64,000 nucleotides of DNA. Source: G963664225 sp964538065 (lineage in GTDB: Bacteria > Verrucomicrobiota > Verrucomicrobiia > Limisphaerales > UBA1319). Every line of letters starts with the position of its first letter. Positions within the stretch are counted from its first letter, which is position 1. The position numbers and the translations under genes were made by a program. The notes below the pieces were generated by a model. That model was not told the origin of the DNA and ran no database searches. It saw only the letters and a program-made list of their open reading frames with translations. The stretch lies in the NCBI GenBank assembly GCA_964538065.1, contig CAZIDG010000002.1, positions 1 through 64,000 on the forward strand, read 5' to 3'. Below are positions 42,246-50,323 of this stretch, one piece after another.

Positions 42246-42988
42246 GAATTAACGGAGTGAGATTGGGAAATGCCGTTGACGAAACAATGTATCACAGGGT
42301 CCTGGCTGTTGAAAAGCTCCGTGGGGGTGCCCGAGAAGTAAATGCGTCCCTCATGGAGCATCAGGATGCGGTGGCCGATGCGCCGGGCGCTTCGCATGTC
42401 ATGGGTGACGGCGATGCTGGTCACCTTGAGTTGTTCACAAACGTCAATGATCAACCGGTCGATGCTGTCCGAAGCGACAGGATCGAGGCCGGTGGTGGGT
42501 TCATCATACAAAATAATCTCTGGTTGATATACCACCGCTCGGGCCAGGCCTACTCGCTTGCGCATGCCCCCAGAGAGTTCAGATGGTTTTTTATCCTCGA
42601 TGCCGCTGAGGTTCACCATGGCAAGTGCCTCGGCCACCTTGTGGCTGATTTCTACATCCGAGTAGCGGGATTCACGCCTCAAGGGGAATGCTATGTTCTC
42701 AGCCACGCTCAAGGAGTCAAAAAGGGCCGCACCTTGAAAGAGCATGCCGAACTTGCGGCGAATGGGGAGCAGGTCGCGTTCCGACAGTTCGACAAGATTC
42801 TGATTGTCCACCAAAACTTCGCCTGAATCTGGTTGGGCCAGGCCGATGAGGTGGCGAAGCAGAACACTCTTCCCGCCTCCGCTGCGCCCGATGATGACGA
42901 CCGATTCACCCGTTTCAATCCGGAGGCTGGCGCCATCAAGAACTCGATGTGTGCCAAAGCTCTTCACCAGTTGTCTCACTTCAATCAT
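42242..42988 (-). CDS. mlaF: Mla-type ABC transporter ATPase
   Basis: A 248-residue ATPase. Walker A is G-R-S-G-G-G-K-S at 34-41, the signature is L-S-G-G-M-R-K-R, and Walker B plus D-loop is I-L-Y-D-E-P-T-T-G-L-D. The G-M-R-K-R variant is typical of MlaF/MkL ATPases. It powers lipid movement with the MlaE permease and MlaD. It overlaps both neighbours by 4 bases. Confidence 0.95.
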   Translation of the reverse strand: MIEVRQLVKSFGTHRVLDGASLRIETGESVVIIGRSGGGKSVLLRHLIGLAQPDSGEVLVDNQNLVELSERDLLPIRRKFGMLFQGAALFDSLSVAENIAFPLRRESRYSDVEISHKVAEALAMVNLSGIEDKKPSELSGGMRKRVGLARAVVYQPEIILYDEPTTGLDPVASDSIDRLIIDVCEQLKVTSIAVTHDMRSARRIGHRILMLHEGRIYFSGTPTELFNSQDPVIHCFVNGISQSHSVNS

Positions 42989-43764
42989 AGCAGGGCAATA
43001 AGTCGTGTCAGAGCCATGGTCAGGAAAAAATTGCTCATGAGCACAGCAATGGAGGAATAGACAACGGAGTCGGTGGTGGCTTTGCCTACCCCCTCAGCAC
43101 CCTCGCCACAATAAATGCCCTTGTAACACCCTATCATGGCAATGATCGCACCAAAAACAAAACATTTGGCAAGCCCCATAAGGAGATCGCTCGGGCTTGT
43201 ATAACGAAGCATGTTATGCCAGGCATAGGCGGCGTCAATTTCAAGCATCCCAACTCCCACGCAATAGGCGGCGCCAATGCCAACAGCGATGGCTTCGGAA
43301 GTCAACAACGGCATGGCCACTACGGTGGCCATGAAACGGGGCACAACCAGGAAATCCACTGGATGTGTGGCCAGGGCTCGCAACGCATCGATCTGTTCTG
43401 TCACCTTCATGGTCCCCAATTCTGCAGCCATGGCTGCTCCGACACGGCCCGCAACCATGAGAGCTGTCAACACCGGTCCCAATTCGCTGCACATGGACAC
43501 ACTCACCACGGCAAGCGTCGCTGTGTCCATCTTGACCTTGTGAAATTGGAAGTATGTTTGTGCGCAGAGGACCATTCCCGTGAAGGCACCGGTGATCAAC
43601 ACCACGGACTGGGATTTTACCCCAATAAAGTACAGTTGTTGCAGGAAACCCGGACGGTTGAATCGTTGGGTCCCGAGAGAACGCATGGTCTCCAGCCAGA
43701 GCAGGGTGATTCTGCCCAGGCCCTCAAGCCAATCCTTAATGGTGGTCCACATCATAGTCCGCAC
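42985..43764 (-). CDS. mlaE: MlaE-type ABC transporter permease
   Basis: A 259-residue inner-membrane permease with five or six helices. Family motifs S-E-L-G-P-V-L-T-A-L-M-V-A-G-R-V-G-A-A-M-A-A-E-L are present (shown here discontinuously in function as the coupling region), followed by E-Q-I-D-A-L. It is the first gene of the transport operon. No periplasmic MlaC or STAS protein MlaB is adjacent, as in many non-proteobacterial systems. Confidence 0.94.
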   Translation of the reverse strand: MRTMMWTTIKDWLEGLGRITLLWLETMRSLGTQRFNRPGFLQQLYFIGVKSQSVVLITGAFTGMVLCAQTYFQFHKVKMDTATLAVVSVSMCSELGPVLTALMVAGRVGAAMAAELGTMKVTEQIDALRALATHPVDFLVVPRFMATVVAMPLLTSEAIAVGIGAAYCVGVGMLEIDAAYAWHNMLRYTSPSDLLMGLAKCFVFGAIIAMIGCYKGIYCGEGAEGVGKATTDSVVYSSIAVLMSNFFLTMALTRLIALL

Positions 43765-44251
43765 CCAACACCCCTCTCTTAGCAGGTGCCTGCTCCAAAG
43801 GCGAGCATTAAGAGAATCGCCTTAAAAAACACGGAGCCTTTTGGACTTGAAAGACATCGGAGAATCCGTTCATGCTGTGTCAGGTCTGATACCAGTCCTC
43901 GGGAGATCAGAAGATGCTGGCTCGCCATTGCTTTGTGAACTGTCCCTGACCTCTTGTTTCGCGGTGCGGGCCTCAATGGTTTCTATTTTGCGTATCCGCG
44001 TTTCGGAGGCGGACAGGCGGTTTTGTGCGGCGTTGCATGGTGTTTCACTGGGCGTGGGGGGGCTGGATGGGGCGCATCTGGTGCTGGGATGTGTTTAGCT
44101 TGGCGGTGGCATTTGCCGCAAAGTAGTGGATATTGATGCACCTAACTGCAGGTGCCCAATCGAGCCTCCTGGAGTTCTCCTGGCATGTCTGCAAATGAGG
44201 GGTATTTCAGGTGTTCGAAAATTGGGGCGGTAAATGGTGTGGAATGGAAGA
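43765..44251. other. Divergent intergenic region upstream of the CHAT-STAND gene
   Basis: About 490 bases without a gene I can support; the short frames here lack motifs and plausible ribosome sites. It contains a G-rich tract around 44050-44090 and inverted repeats AGCAGG/CCTGCT (43781-43794) and GCACCT/AGGTGC (44138-44155). The 9-mer GCAGGTGCC occurs in both places, which may be chance. Confidence 0.35.
44138..44155 (+). promoter_or_regulatory. Inverted repeat upstream of CHAT-STAND gene
   Basis: GCACCT-AACTGC-AGGTGC, 6-base arms, about 100 bases before the start codon. Possible operator or transcript hairpin; no promoter hexamers could be fixed around it. Confidence 0.25.
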
Positions 44252-47200
44252 ATGAAACAGCTTCGTATTGAATTGAAAGTGGTTGATGGAAAACAACGCG
44301 TTGCTTTGGCGTGCAAAACAGCGGATCAGGCGCCATGGCAATACTGGGAACGGCCGTTTTTCTATCAGCTACCACAGCCTGTCCGGGATGAATGGACTTG
44401 GTACTGGAGTGAGTACGCCTTCAATCCTTGGGCGCCCCAAGAGGCGCGCGCGGCACAGTTTGAGCGCAATATTGAACAGGCTGGTGCTGATCTGTTTAAA
44501 GCCTTGTTTGATGAGTCGGAAGCCGCTTCCTTGTATTCGCAGGTCGCCGATGATCTTTCCGCCCTGTGTGTAACCATTCACCACGGGGGTGCCATTGGCT
44601 GTAAAATCCCATGGGAGTTGATCCGTGATCCCGCCCGGGGCGACTATGGCTGGTTGGCACGTTCAACGCGCGCCTTTTCCAGGACTGTTTCCCGCAACGT
44701 GTCGCCGGATCAGTTTCTTGAGAATCATCGGCTCAAAGTCGTTTTTGTCCCGGAAAGGTCTGACGCAGGGGCTTGTACTGATCCATCACTGATGCTCTCG
44801 ATCATGGAAATGATGCGCGAGCATCAGGACCGTCTTGAATTGCAAATTCCAAGGGGAGATCTCATGACCTCCTTGCGGGAGTGCCCCGCAGGTTCGGATA
44901 AAGGCGCACATGTCGTTCATCTTGAATGTCGAGTCGTTGACAGCCCGGATCACAAGAAGCAGTTGGCCATTCGAGGTGTTGAGGGAGAGACCTGTTGTTC
45001 CGTGCTTGATTTTGTAAAGATGGCCCGGCCAGTGTTGGTTCTTCTGGACTGCGTCAATGCGTCATCCCGTTCAGTTTGGCAGGAGTTTTATGACGCATTA
45101 AGCGATTTGCTCGAGGAACACACACCCGTCGTGATTGCCCTGCCTCCTGGCGTGAGCCGATCCGCTCGTTTGCTCTATTGGTCGCGTTTATATGAGCATT
45201 TGCTGAATGGTGAGGACGCCTCCGCGGCGGCTACGGCGGCCCGGAATGAATTGTGGAATACCCCTCTTCGAGCGTCTGCAATCGGGGAGGTGATGGTTCG
45301 CGATTGGATGGCACCCGTTGTGTATGCTGACAGGTCGCTTCGAATGAATGCTGCAGGCCTGCCGACAGTCCGCTTTAAGGCTCCGTCGATAGTCGCACAT
45401 CAGACAAAGGCCGCCAATGAAATGGACGCGCCTGAATTGCCTGCCTTGGGTCTGGTCGGGCGCGATCATGACATTCTGAACATTGAATGCCTGCTGCACA
45501 AACACACAACCGTCCTCATCGATGGCCTGTTTGGTGTGGGAAAAACCGAAGTGGCGATGGCCTGGGTCCGCTGGCATGCAGAATTGGAACGCTTCATGGG
45601 ACCTGTTCTGTTCTTTCGCTTTCAAAACCACGTCCCTCCGATGCAGGTTTATGATCGAATCAGCCAGTTGTTCCAGGAGGAAATCCGCGCATTGTATCAG
45701 CGGGAAGTGCCTCAATTGAACGCGGTTGAACGCCGGAAGACGGTGGTCGATTTATTGCGGAACACCCCATGCGTGATGGTGTGGAGTAATTTTGAAATGG
45801 TAACAGGTTTTCCCCCCGGTTCCCCCTCAGCTTGGTCTGAGGCGGAACAGAAGGAGTTGCGTGACTTTATCGCCGCTCTCGAAGGAGGAAAAACGCGCAT
45901 TTTGATTACTTCGCGACAGGACGAGCCCTGGCTTGGCACGGCATACGGGCGAATGTCATTGGGCGGGCTTGGCATGCATGATGCGCAGTTGCTCGCGGTT
46001 CAGGCCATGCGACGCGCTGGAATGTCGTTGCGTCTTATCAGGGATCTCAAGGACTACACCTGCCTCCTCGCCTTTGTGCGTGGCAATTCTCTAGGCATCC
46101 AGATTGTGGCGCCGGAGCTGCGACGGCAGGATGCCGCCGCCGTGTTGGAAAACCTCATGAAAGGCGAATCCGAGTGTGGAGAGGCCAGGGCATTCGACCT
46201 TCTTGTCAAGCATCGCTTGGATAGTCTCGATGTCGCTTTTCGGCGCAGGCTTGCTGTTCTGGGCATGTTTGATGGTTTTGTTTCCGCCCGTGTCCTGGCC
46301 GCCATGTCAGCACACCAATCCGCGCCATCCTGGCTGCGGGATCTCACACGGGAGGACTGGATTCGCCTTTTGGACGTCGCTTCGGAGTTGGGTCTGTTGC
46401 GAAGAGTGAATGAGGGGGCCTATGCCATTCATATGGCGCTGCAAAACAGCTACGACAGGTTGATGCGCGATTTTTACGCTGATCATATGAATTGGCTGGA
46501 GCAGGTCTTCTGTCTGATCGTGGGACGAACGGGTAATCAGTTGTTCCAGATTTTTCAGGCGAATGCGGAATTCGCCTTCAACTTGCTCAACGCCGAGCAA
46601 TTTAACCTGTTCAAGGCCTGTCGTCTGGCACGACGCCGGCGCGATTTTGACTGCCTCAAGGAGATTCTGTGTGGGCTGCGTACCTTGCTGATCTCCACAG
46701 GCCGCTGGTCCGAGTGGGAGACGTTGATTGGCGATCTGGAGGCAGACATGGCAAGCCTGGCTCCGGAGCGCGATCGGAATGCTGAAATACTCTGGTTCCG
46801 TCTTGTGGGACATCGTGCTGAGTTGTGCGAATACCGCCGCGATTTCTCGGGTTTGCGTGCCCTTCATGCGGGACTGGGCACCATGTTCCCGGAATTGAGC
46901 GGCACCACAATGCATGAGGATGTCCTGGATGATCTTGGGGCCATCGCTGAGTCCCGCCAGTTGACAGAGGAAGCAGAGCGATTTTACCTCAAAAGCCTCT
47001 CTTTGAAACAGCAGTCTGGTGATCAGTCGGGGCAGGGGAGCACCCTGCTGAGGTTGGCGGATTTAGCTTTTGCTACCCGGCATTTCCGCGAGGCCGAGCA
47101 ATGGCTCATCCAGGCACTGGACCTGGCTCGCCAGTTGGGGGATGAGGACAAGCAGGCCACCCTGTGCTGCAGATTGGGGGCTGTGGAGCAGGAACGTGGT

Positions 47201-47788
47201 TATTTCGAGGATGCTGAAAATTACTACGAGCAGAGTCTCGCCATCCGCACTGAACTCGGAGACCAACCGCGACAGGCCCTGGCACTGCATCAACTGGGTC
47301 GCATGGCTCATGAACGCAAGGATTACGTCATGGCCGCCCAGCGATACTTGGAAAGCCTCGCCATTCGGGAGAAAATTAGCGATCTTTCGGGCGTTTCTGC
47401 AACCCTGCATCAGTTGGGGCGCATGGCGCGTGATCAAAAGCAGTTTCTTAAAGCCAGAGATTATTTCCTGCAAGCCCTGGCCATTCGTGACAGGTTGGGC
47501 GATGAGCCGGGCCAGGCCCAAACCAGTCATCAGTTGGGAAACGTGGCCTTCCTTCAGAGTCAGTTGGATGAAGCCACATCATGGTATCAAAAAAGCCTCG
47601 CCATCCGGGAGAAACTTGGTGATGTTCACGGTCAGGCCCGGAATTTGAATCAATTGGGAAAAATCGCCCAGCTCAATCATGATGGTCCAGGAGCTGAGGC
47701 TTGTTTCAGCAGGGCGGAGGCCCTTTTTAAGGATCTCCAGAATCCAATGAGCGGATTGAAAGATGGCACCAAATGGGTGTCATCCTGA
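44252..47788 (+). CDS. CHAT-like / STAND NTPase / TPR multidomain protein
   Basis: About 1,178 residues from ATG 44252 (M-K-Q-L-R-I-E-L), with an alternative ATG at 44234. The N-terminal 370 residues follow the CHAT (caspase-HetF-associated) layout: I-P-W-E-L-I-R-D-P, then a strand V-V-H-L-E-C-R-V where active members have H-x-x-x-H-G, then L-L-D-C near 262 at the Cys position. The catalytic His is thus Arg while Cys remains. Next is a STAND NTPase with Walker A G-L-F-G-V-G-K-T near 425, a Walker-B-like M-V-W-S-N-F-E near 508 (Ser where Asp is usual) and I-L-I-T-S-R. A winged-helix-like and helical region leads to seven 40-residue TPRs from about 890. Such proteins sense ligands and trigger protease or other effectors in bacterial immunity and signalling. 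An alpha/beta hydrolase gene adjoins it. Confidence 0.85.
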   Translation: MKQLRIELKVVDGKQRVALACKTADQAPWQYWERPFFYQLPQPVRDEWTWYWSEYAFNPWAPQEARAAQFERNIEQAGADLFKALFDESEAASLYSQVADDLSALCVTIHHGGAIGCKIPWELIRDPARGDYGWLARSTRAFSRTVSRNVSPDQFLENHRLKVVFVPERSDAGACTDPSLMLSIMEMMREHQDRLELQIPRGDLMTSLRECPAGSDKGAHVVHLECRVVDSPDHKKQLAIRGVEGETCCSVLDFVKMARPVLVLLDCVNASSRSVWQEFYDALSDLLEEHTPVVIALPPGVSRSARLLYWSRLYEHLLNGEDASAAATAARNELWNTPLRASAIGEVMVRDWMAPVVYADRSLRMNAAGLPTVRFKAPSIVAHQTKAANEMDAPELPALGLVGRDHDILNIECLLHKHTTVLIDGLFGVGKTEVAMAWVRWHAELERFMGPVLFFRFQNHVPPMQVYDRISQLFQEEIRALYQREVPQLNAVERRKTVVDLLRNTPCVMVWSNFEMVTGFPPGSPSAWSEAEQKELRDFIAALEGGKTRILITSRQDEPWLGTAYGRMSLGGLGMHDAQLLAVQAMRRAGMSLRLIRDLKDYTCLLAFVRGNSLGIQIVAPELRRQDAAAVLENLMKGESECGEARAFDLLVKHRLDSLDVAFRRRLAVLGMFDGFVSARVLAAMSAHQSAPSWLRDLTREDWIRLLDVASELGLLRRVNEGAYAIHMALQNSYDRLMRDFYADHMNWLEQVFCLIVGRTGNQLFQIFQANAEFAFNLLNAEQFNLFKACRLARRRRDFDCLKEILCGLRTLLISTGRWSEWETLIGDLEADMASLAPERDRNAEILWFRLVGHRAELCEYRRDFSGLRALHAGLGTMFPELSGTTMHEDVLDDLGAIAESRQLTEEAERFYLKSLSLKQQSGDQSGQGSTLLRLADLAFATRHFREAEQWLIQALDLARQLGDEDKQATLCCRLGAVEQERGYFEDAENYYEQSLAIRTELGDQPRQALALHQLGRMAHERKDYVMAAQRYLESLAIREKISDLSGVSATLHQLGRMARDQKQFLKARDYFLQALAIRDRLGDEPGQAQTSHQLGNVAFLQSQLDEATSWYQKSLAIREKLGDVHGQARNLNQLGKIAQLNHDGPGAEACFSRAEALFKDLQNPMSGLKDGTKWVSS
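46922..47760 (+). repeat. Seven tandem 120-base TPR-coding repeats
   Basis: In-frame units of 40 codons begin near 46922, 47038, 47158, 47278, 47398, 47518 and 47638. Each reads roughly L-x-x-L-G-x-x-A ... Y-x-x-S/A-L-A-I-R-x-x-L-G-D. The exact 120-base period suggests recent duplication or constrained superhelix length. Confidence 0.85.
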
Positions 47789-48624
47789 TCTTCATCATGA
47801 GTTATCAGGAATACGCTGAGAATGATTTTCGTCTTCGGGTGTATGGAGACCCATGCAAGCCGTGTCTGGTCCATATACCTGGCATTCATGGGGACTGGAC
47901 GCTGGTGCAAAGCTTCCGGGCTGCTGTAAATGGGAAGGTCTGCTTTGTCGGCATGAGCTATCCCCAATCCACTGAATGGCGTCTGCCTGAATATGCCGAA
48001 ATGGTGCGCAAAATGCTCGCCAGGGCGGGGATTGGCGAGGCTTGGCTCATCGGGGAATCCTTTGGTTCTCAAGTGGCCTGGGAGTTTATCCGGCGTTTTC
48101 ACAATCCTTCTCCCAGGCGCGAGGTGCCATCAGATGAAGCCTCGTTCAGGATTCAGGGCTTGATTCTCGCAGGGGGCTTTGTGCGGCATCCAACGCCTGC
48201 TGGCGTCTGGTTTGCGCATGGTTTCTGGAGGATCCTGCCCCTGGCATGTCTTCGAGCGTTTCTTCCTTGTTATACGTGGATCGCCCGCTTGAGGCACCGG
48301 CATGCCCCGGAAACGCTTGATTATCTTGACGAGTTTGTGAGTAGGCGAACCGCTCAGGATAAGGCCGCCATTGGTTATCGGTTTGAATTGATCGCCCGTA
48401 ATGATCCACGTCGGATAGCAGAGGCGTTTGATCGCCCTGTGTACTATCTTACTGGAGGCATTGATCCGATTGTGCCATGGCCTTGGGTGCGCGCATGGTT
48501 GCGCCGCAACTGTGCCTCATTCAAGGAGTTCGTTGTCCTGCCTTGGGCCGACCATAACGTTCTGGGAACGGCTCCCCGTCAGTCTGCTGACATTATTTTG
48601 GGCTGGATGAGGCAGACTCCTTGA
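47773..48624 (+). CDS. Alpha/beta hydrolase coupled to the CHAT-STAND gene
   Basis: A 283-residue alpha/beta hydrolase. The nucleophile elbow is G-E-S-F-G-S with Ser near 96, the acid is in G-G-I-D-P-I-V-P-W near 231 and the histidine in W-A-D-H-N-V near 260, a complete triad. H-I-P-G-I-H-G-D supplies the oxyanion loop. A lid-like hydrophobic segment (FWRILPLACLRAFLP) lies between, consistent with a lipophilic ester or membrane-associated substrate. The ATG at 47773 overlaps the STAND gene by 16 bases; the ATG at 47797 would leave an 8-base gap. Either way the two are likely translated together. No signal peptide is present, so it acts in the cytoplasm. Confidence 0.82.
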   Translation: MGVILIFIMSYQEYAENDFRLRVYGDPCKPCLVHIPGIHGDWTLVQSFRAAVNGKVCFVGMSYPQSTEWRLPEYAEMVRKMLARAGIGEAWLIGESFGSQVAWEFIRRFHNPSPRREVPSDEASFRIQGLILAGGFVRHPTPAGVWFAHGFWRILPLACLRAFLPCYTWIARLRHRHAPETLDYLDEFVSRRTAQDKAAIGYRFELIARNDPRRIAEAFDRPVYYLTGGIDPIVPWPWVRAWLRRNCASFKEFVVLPWADHNVLGTAPRQSADIILGWMRQTP

Positions 48625-48639
48625 ATTCAATCAATGAAA

Positions 48640-48660
48640 ACGCGCCCATTCGGGGCGCGT
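48640..48660. terminator. Bidirectional terminator
   Basis: ACGCGCCC-ATTCG-GGGCGCGT, an 8-base-pair GC-rich stem between converging genes. On the minus strand it is followed by TTTTC, so it mainly ends the PfkB-side transcript; it lies 15 bases past the hydrolase stop. Confidence 0.8.
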
Positions 48661-48691
48661 CATCATGAAAGGGAATTGTGCGGTGAATCGC

Positions 48692-49591
48692 TTAATAGCG
48701 CACCATTTTTTCAAATTCTGCCAGACGACGCTTTACATCCGCCAGGGTTGTCTTGTTGGTTTGATTTAATCCAAATCCTTCACAGCAGAACGAGGCTACC
48801 ACGGTTCCACAGACTATTGCTTTGCGCAGGTTCTTCTCGATGGCACCCTTTTGGCTGGCAAGATACCCCAACAGACCGCCAACAAATGAATCTCCAGCGC
48901 CAGTTGGATCCACGACTTTCTTTAACGGAAAAGCCGGTGCCATGAAAAATCCTTGGGATGAGGACAACATCGAACCGTGCTCGCCTTTTTTAATGATCAC
49001 GAATTGGGGACCCAATCGGTGAATCTTGGCGGCGGCAGTAATGAGGTTGTCGTCTTTCGCCAATTGCTTGGCTTCGCTGTCATTGAGCACAAGGGCATCC
49101 ACTCGTTTCAAGAGCCGCAGCAGATCCTTGAGCGCCGTGTTCAACCACAAATCCATGGTGTCAGCGACCACAAAACGTGGTTTCTCCATTTGATCCAGGA
49201 CATAATGCTGGAGCGCTGGAGCGTTGTTCGCGAGCAGGACAAAGGGTGTTTTGCGATAGGATTCCGGCAAATCAGGCTTGAAGTCGCCCAGCACACCCAG
49301 TTCCGTGGAAAGGGTGCGTCGGTTGTTCATGTTGACCTCGTATTCACCCGACCAATGGAATGTCTTCCCCTCAGCCATCTGAAGACCTGCGAGATCGATG
49401 CCATGCTTGCGAAATAGTTCGATGTAACGTTTCGGAAAGTCCTTGCCGACGATGCCGACTAATTGCACAGGGGAGAAAAAACTGGCCGCAACCGCTGCAT
49501 GGCTTCCGGAACCGCCCAAAAGGCACGGATTTTCGGCCTTTGGGGTTTTAATCGAGTCCAACGCAGTCGATCCAACAACAAGTACGCTCAT
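48692..49591 (-). CDS. PfkB-family carbohydrate kinase
   Basis: A 299-residue ribokinase-fold enzyme. G-G-S-G-S-H-A-A-V-A-A is the sugar-contact segment and D-P-T-G-A-G-D-S-F the anion hole with catalytic Asp. The loop I-I-K-K-G-E-H-G is also typical. Related verrucomicrobial and cyanobacterial proteins are often called sugar or adenosine kinases, but the substrate cannot be set here. It lies 24 bases after thiE; a hydroxymethylpyrimidine kinase (ThiD) role would be tempting but the N-terminus fits sugar kinases better. Confidence 0.87.
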   Translation of the reverse strand: MSVLVVGSTALDSIKTPKAENPCLLGGSGSHAAVAASFFSPVQLVGIVGKDFPKRYIELFRKHGIDLAGLQMAEGKTFHWSGEYEVNMNNRRTLSTELGVLGDFKPDLPESYRKTPFVLLANNAPALQHYVLDQMEKPRFVVADTMDLWLNTALKDLLRLLKRVDALVLNDSEAKQLAKDDNLITAAAKIHRLGPQFVIIKKGEHGSMLSSSQGFFMAPAFPLKKVVDPTGAGDSFVGGLLGYLASQKGAIEKNLRKAIVCGTVVASFCCEGFGLNQTNKTTLADVKRRLAEFEKMVRY

Positions 49592-49615
49592 AGGTATTAT
49601 GCAAATGATTGAATA

Positions 49616-50260
49616 TCAGGCTAAACGACGTTTAAATTCCTGGCAAGCCTTTGCAATATTGGGTGCCTTCAATATGGCAGAGACCACACAAATGCGCCGT
49701 GCACCTGCCTCCATCACCCGATCCAGTGTCTCCAGATTAATGCCTCCAATGGCGAACCATGGCAGGGTAATGTGCAGCGAGGCCCATCGAACATATTCAA
49801 GCGTGGCCGGACTGGCTTCAGGCTTCGTTGCCGTGGCGAATACAGGACCCACCCCCAGGTAAGCAGCACCCGCTTTAATGGCTCGTTGGGCTTGATCGGG
49901 ACTATGTGAACTGAGCCCTGCTTGAATGGCACTGTTCGGTGGAATTAATGAGGAAACATGGTGCAGACCAGCGTCAAAGAAATCTTCCTGCCCCAAGTGG
50001 AAATAAGGGACTCCCAGGTCGAGTGCGACTTGATAGTGATCATTTATAACCAGCGCAATACCAGCCTCTTGTGTTATTGGTAATATCAATTCCGCCATTG
50101 TGCGAACGGCCTCGATGGATGAGTGCTTGGCCCTAAGCTGGATGATATCCGTGCCCCCCTCGCATAGCTCCTTGGTGACCTCTGCGGGCGTTTTGGTGCC
50201 CAGATAGGCGGTATCGACAAAGCCATACAAATAACATTGTTCGAGGGGTTTGATGAACAT
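49616..50260 (-). CDS. thiE: Thiamine-phosphate synthase
   Basis: About 214 residues from ATG 50260, which has GGAG 10 bases upstream; an earlier ATG at 50293 adds eleven residues. The enzyme joins HMP-PP and HET-P to thiamine phosphate. Motifs are D-I-I-Q-L-R-A-K, I-N-D-H-Y-Q-V-A-L-D-L-G-V, F-H-L-G-Q-E-D and G-V-G-P-V-F-A-T-A-T-K. It follows accC by about 63 bases. I saw no TPP riboswitch upstream. Confidence 0.94.
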   Translation of the reverse strand: MFIKPLEQCYLYGFVDTAYLGTKTPAEVTKELCEGGTDIIQLRAKHSSIEAVRTMAELILPITQEAGIALVINDHYQVALDLGVPYFHLGQEDFFDAGLHHVSSLIPPNSAIQAGLSSHSPDQAQRAIKAGAAYLGVGPVFATATKPEASPATLEYVRWASLHITLPWFAIGGINLETLDRVMEAGARRICVVSAILKAPNIAKACQEFKRRLA

Positions 50261-50323
50261 GCAGTGCTCCAATCTCTTGATCCAGACAGTCAAGAGTGAC
50301 GAATCCTCTTTTGTGACAGGGTA

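Noticed and set aside
43779..44098. Short frames on both strands between mlaE and the CHAT-STAND gene
   Set aside because: No motif, no plausible ribosome site and no conserved spacing to neighbours.
43781..44155. Shared 9-mer GCAGGTGCC as a repeated operator
   Set aside because: A 9-base match within about 470 bases is expected by chance often enough that it carries little weight.
50261..50323. TPP riboswitch upstream of thiE
   Set aside because: Only about 60 bases separate accC and thiE and the conserved CTGAGA and related blocks are absent.
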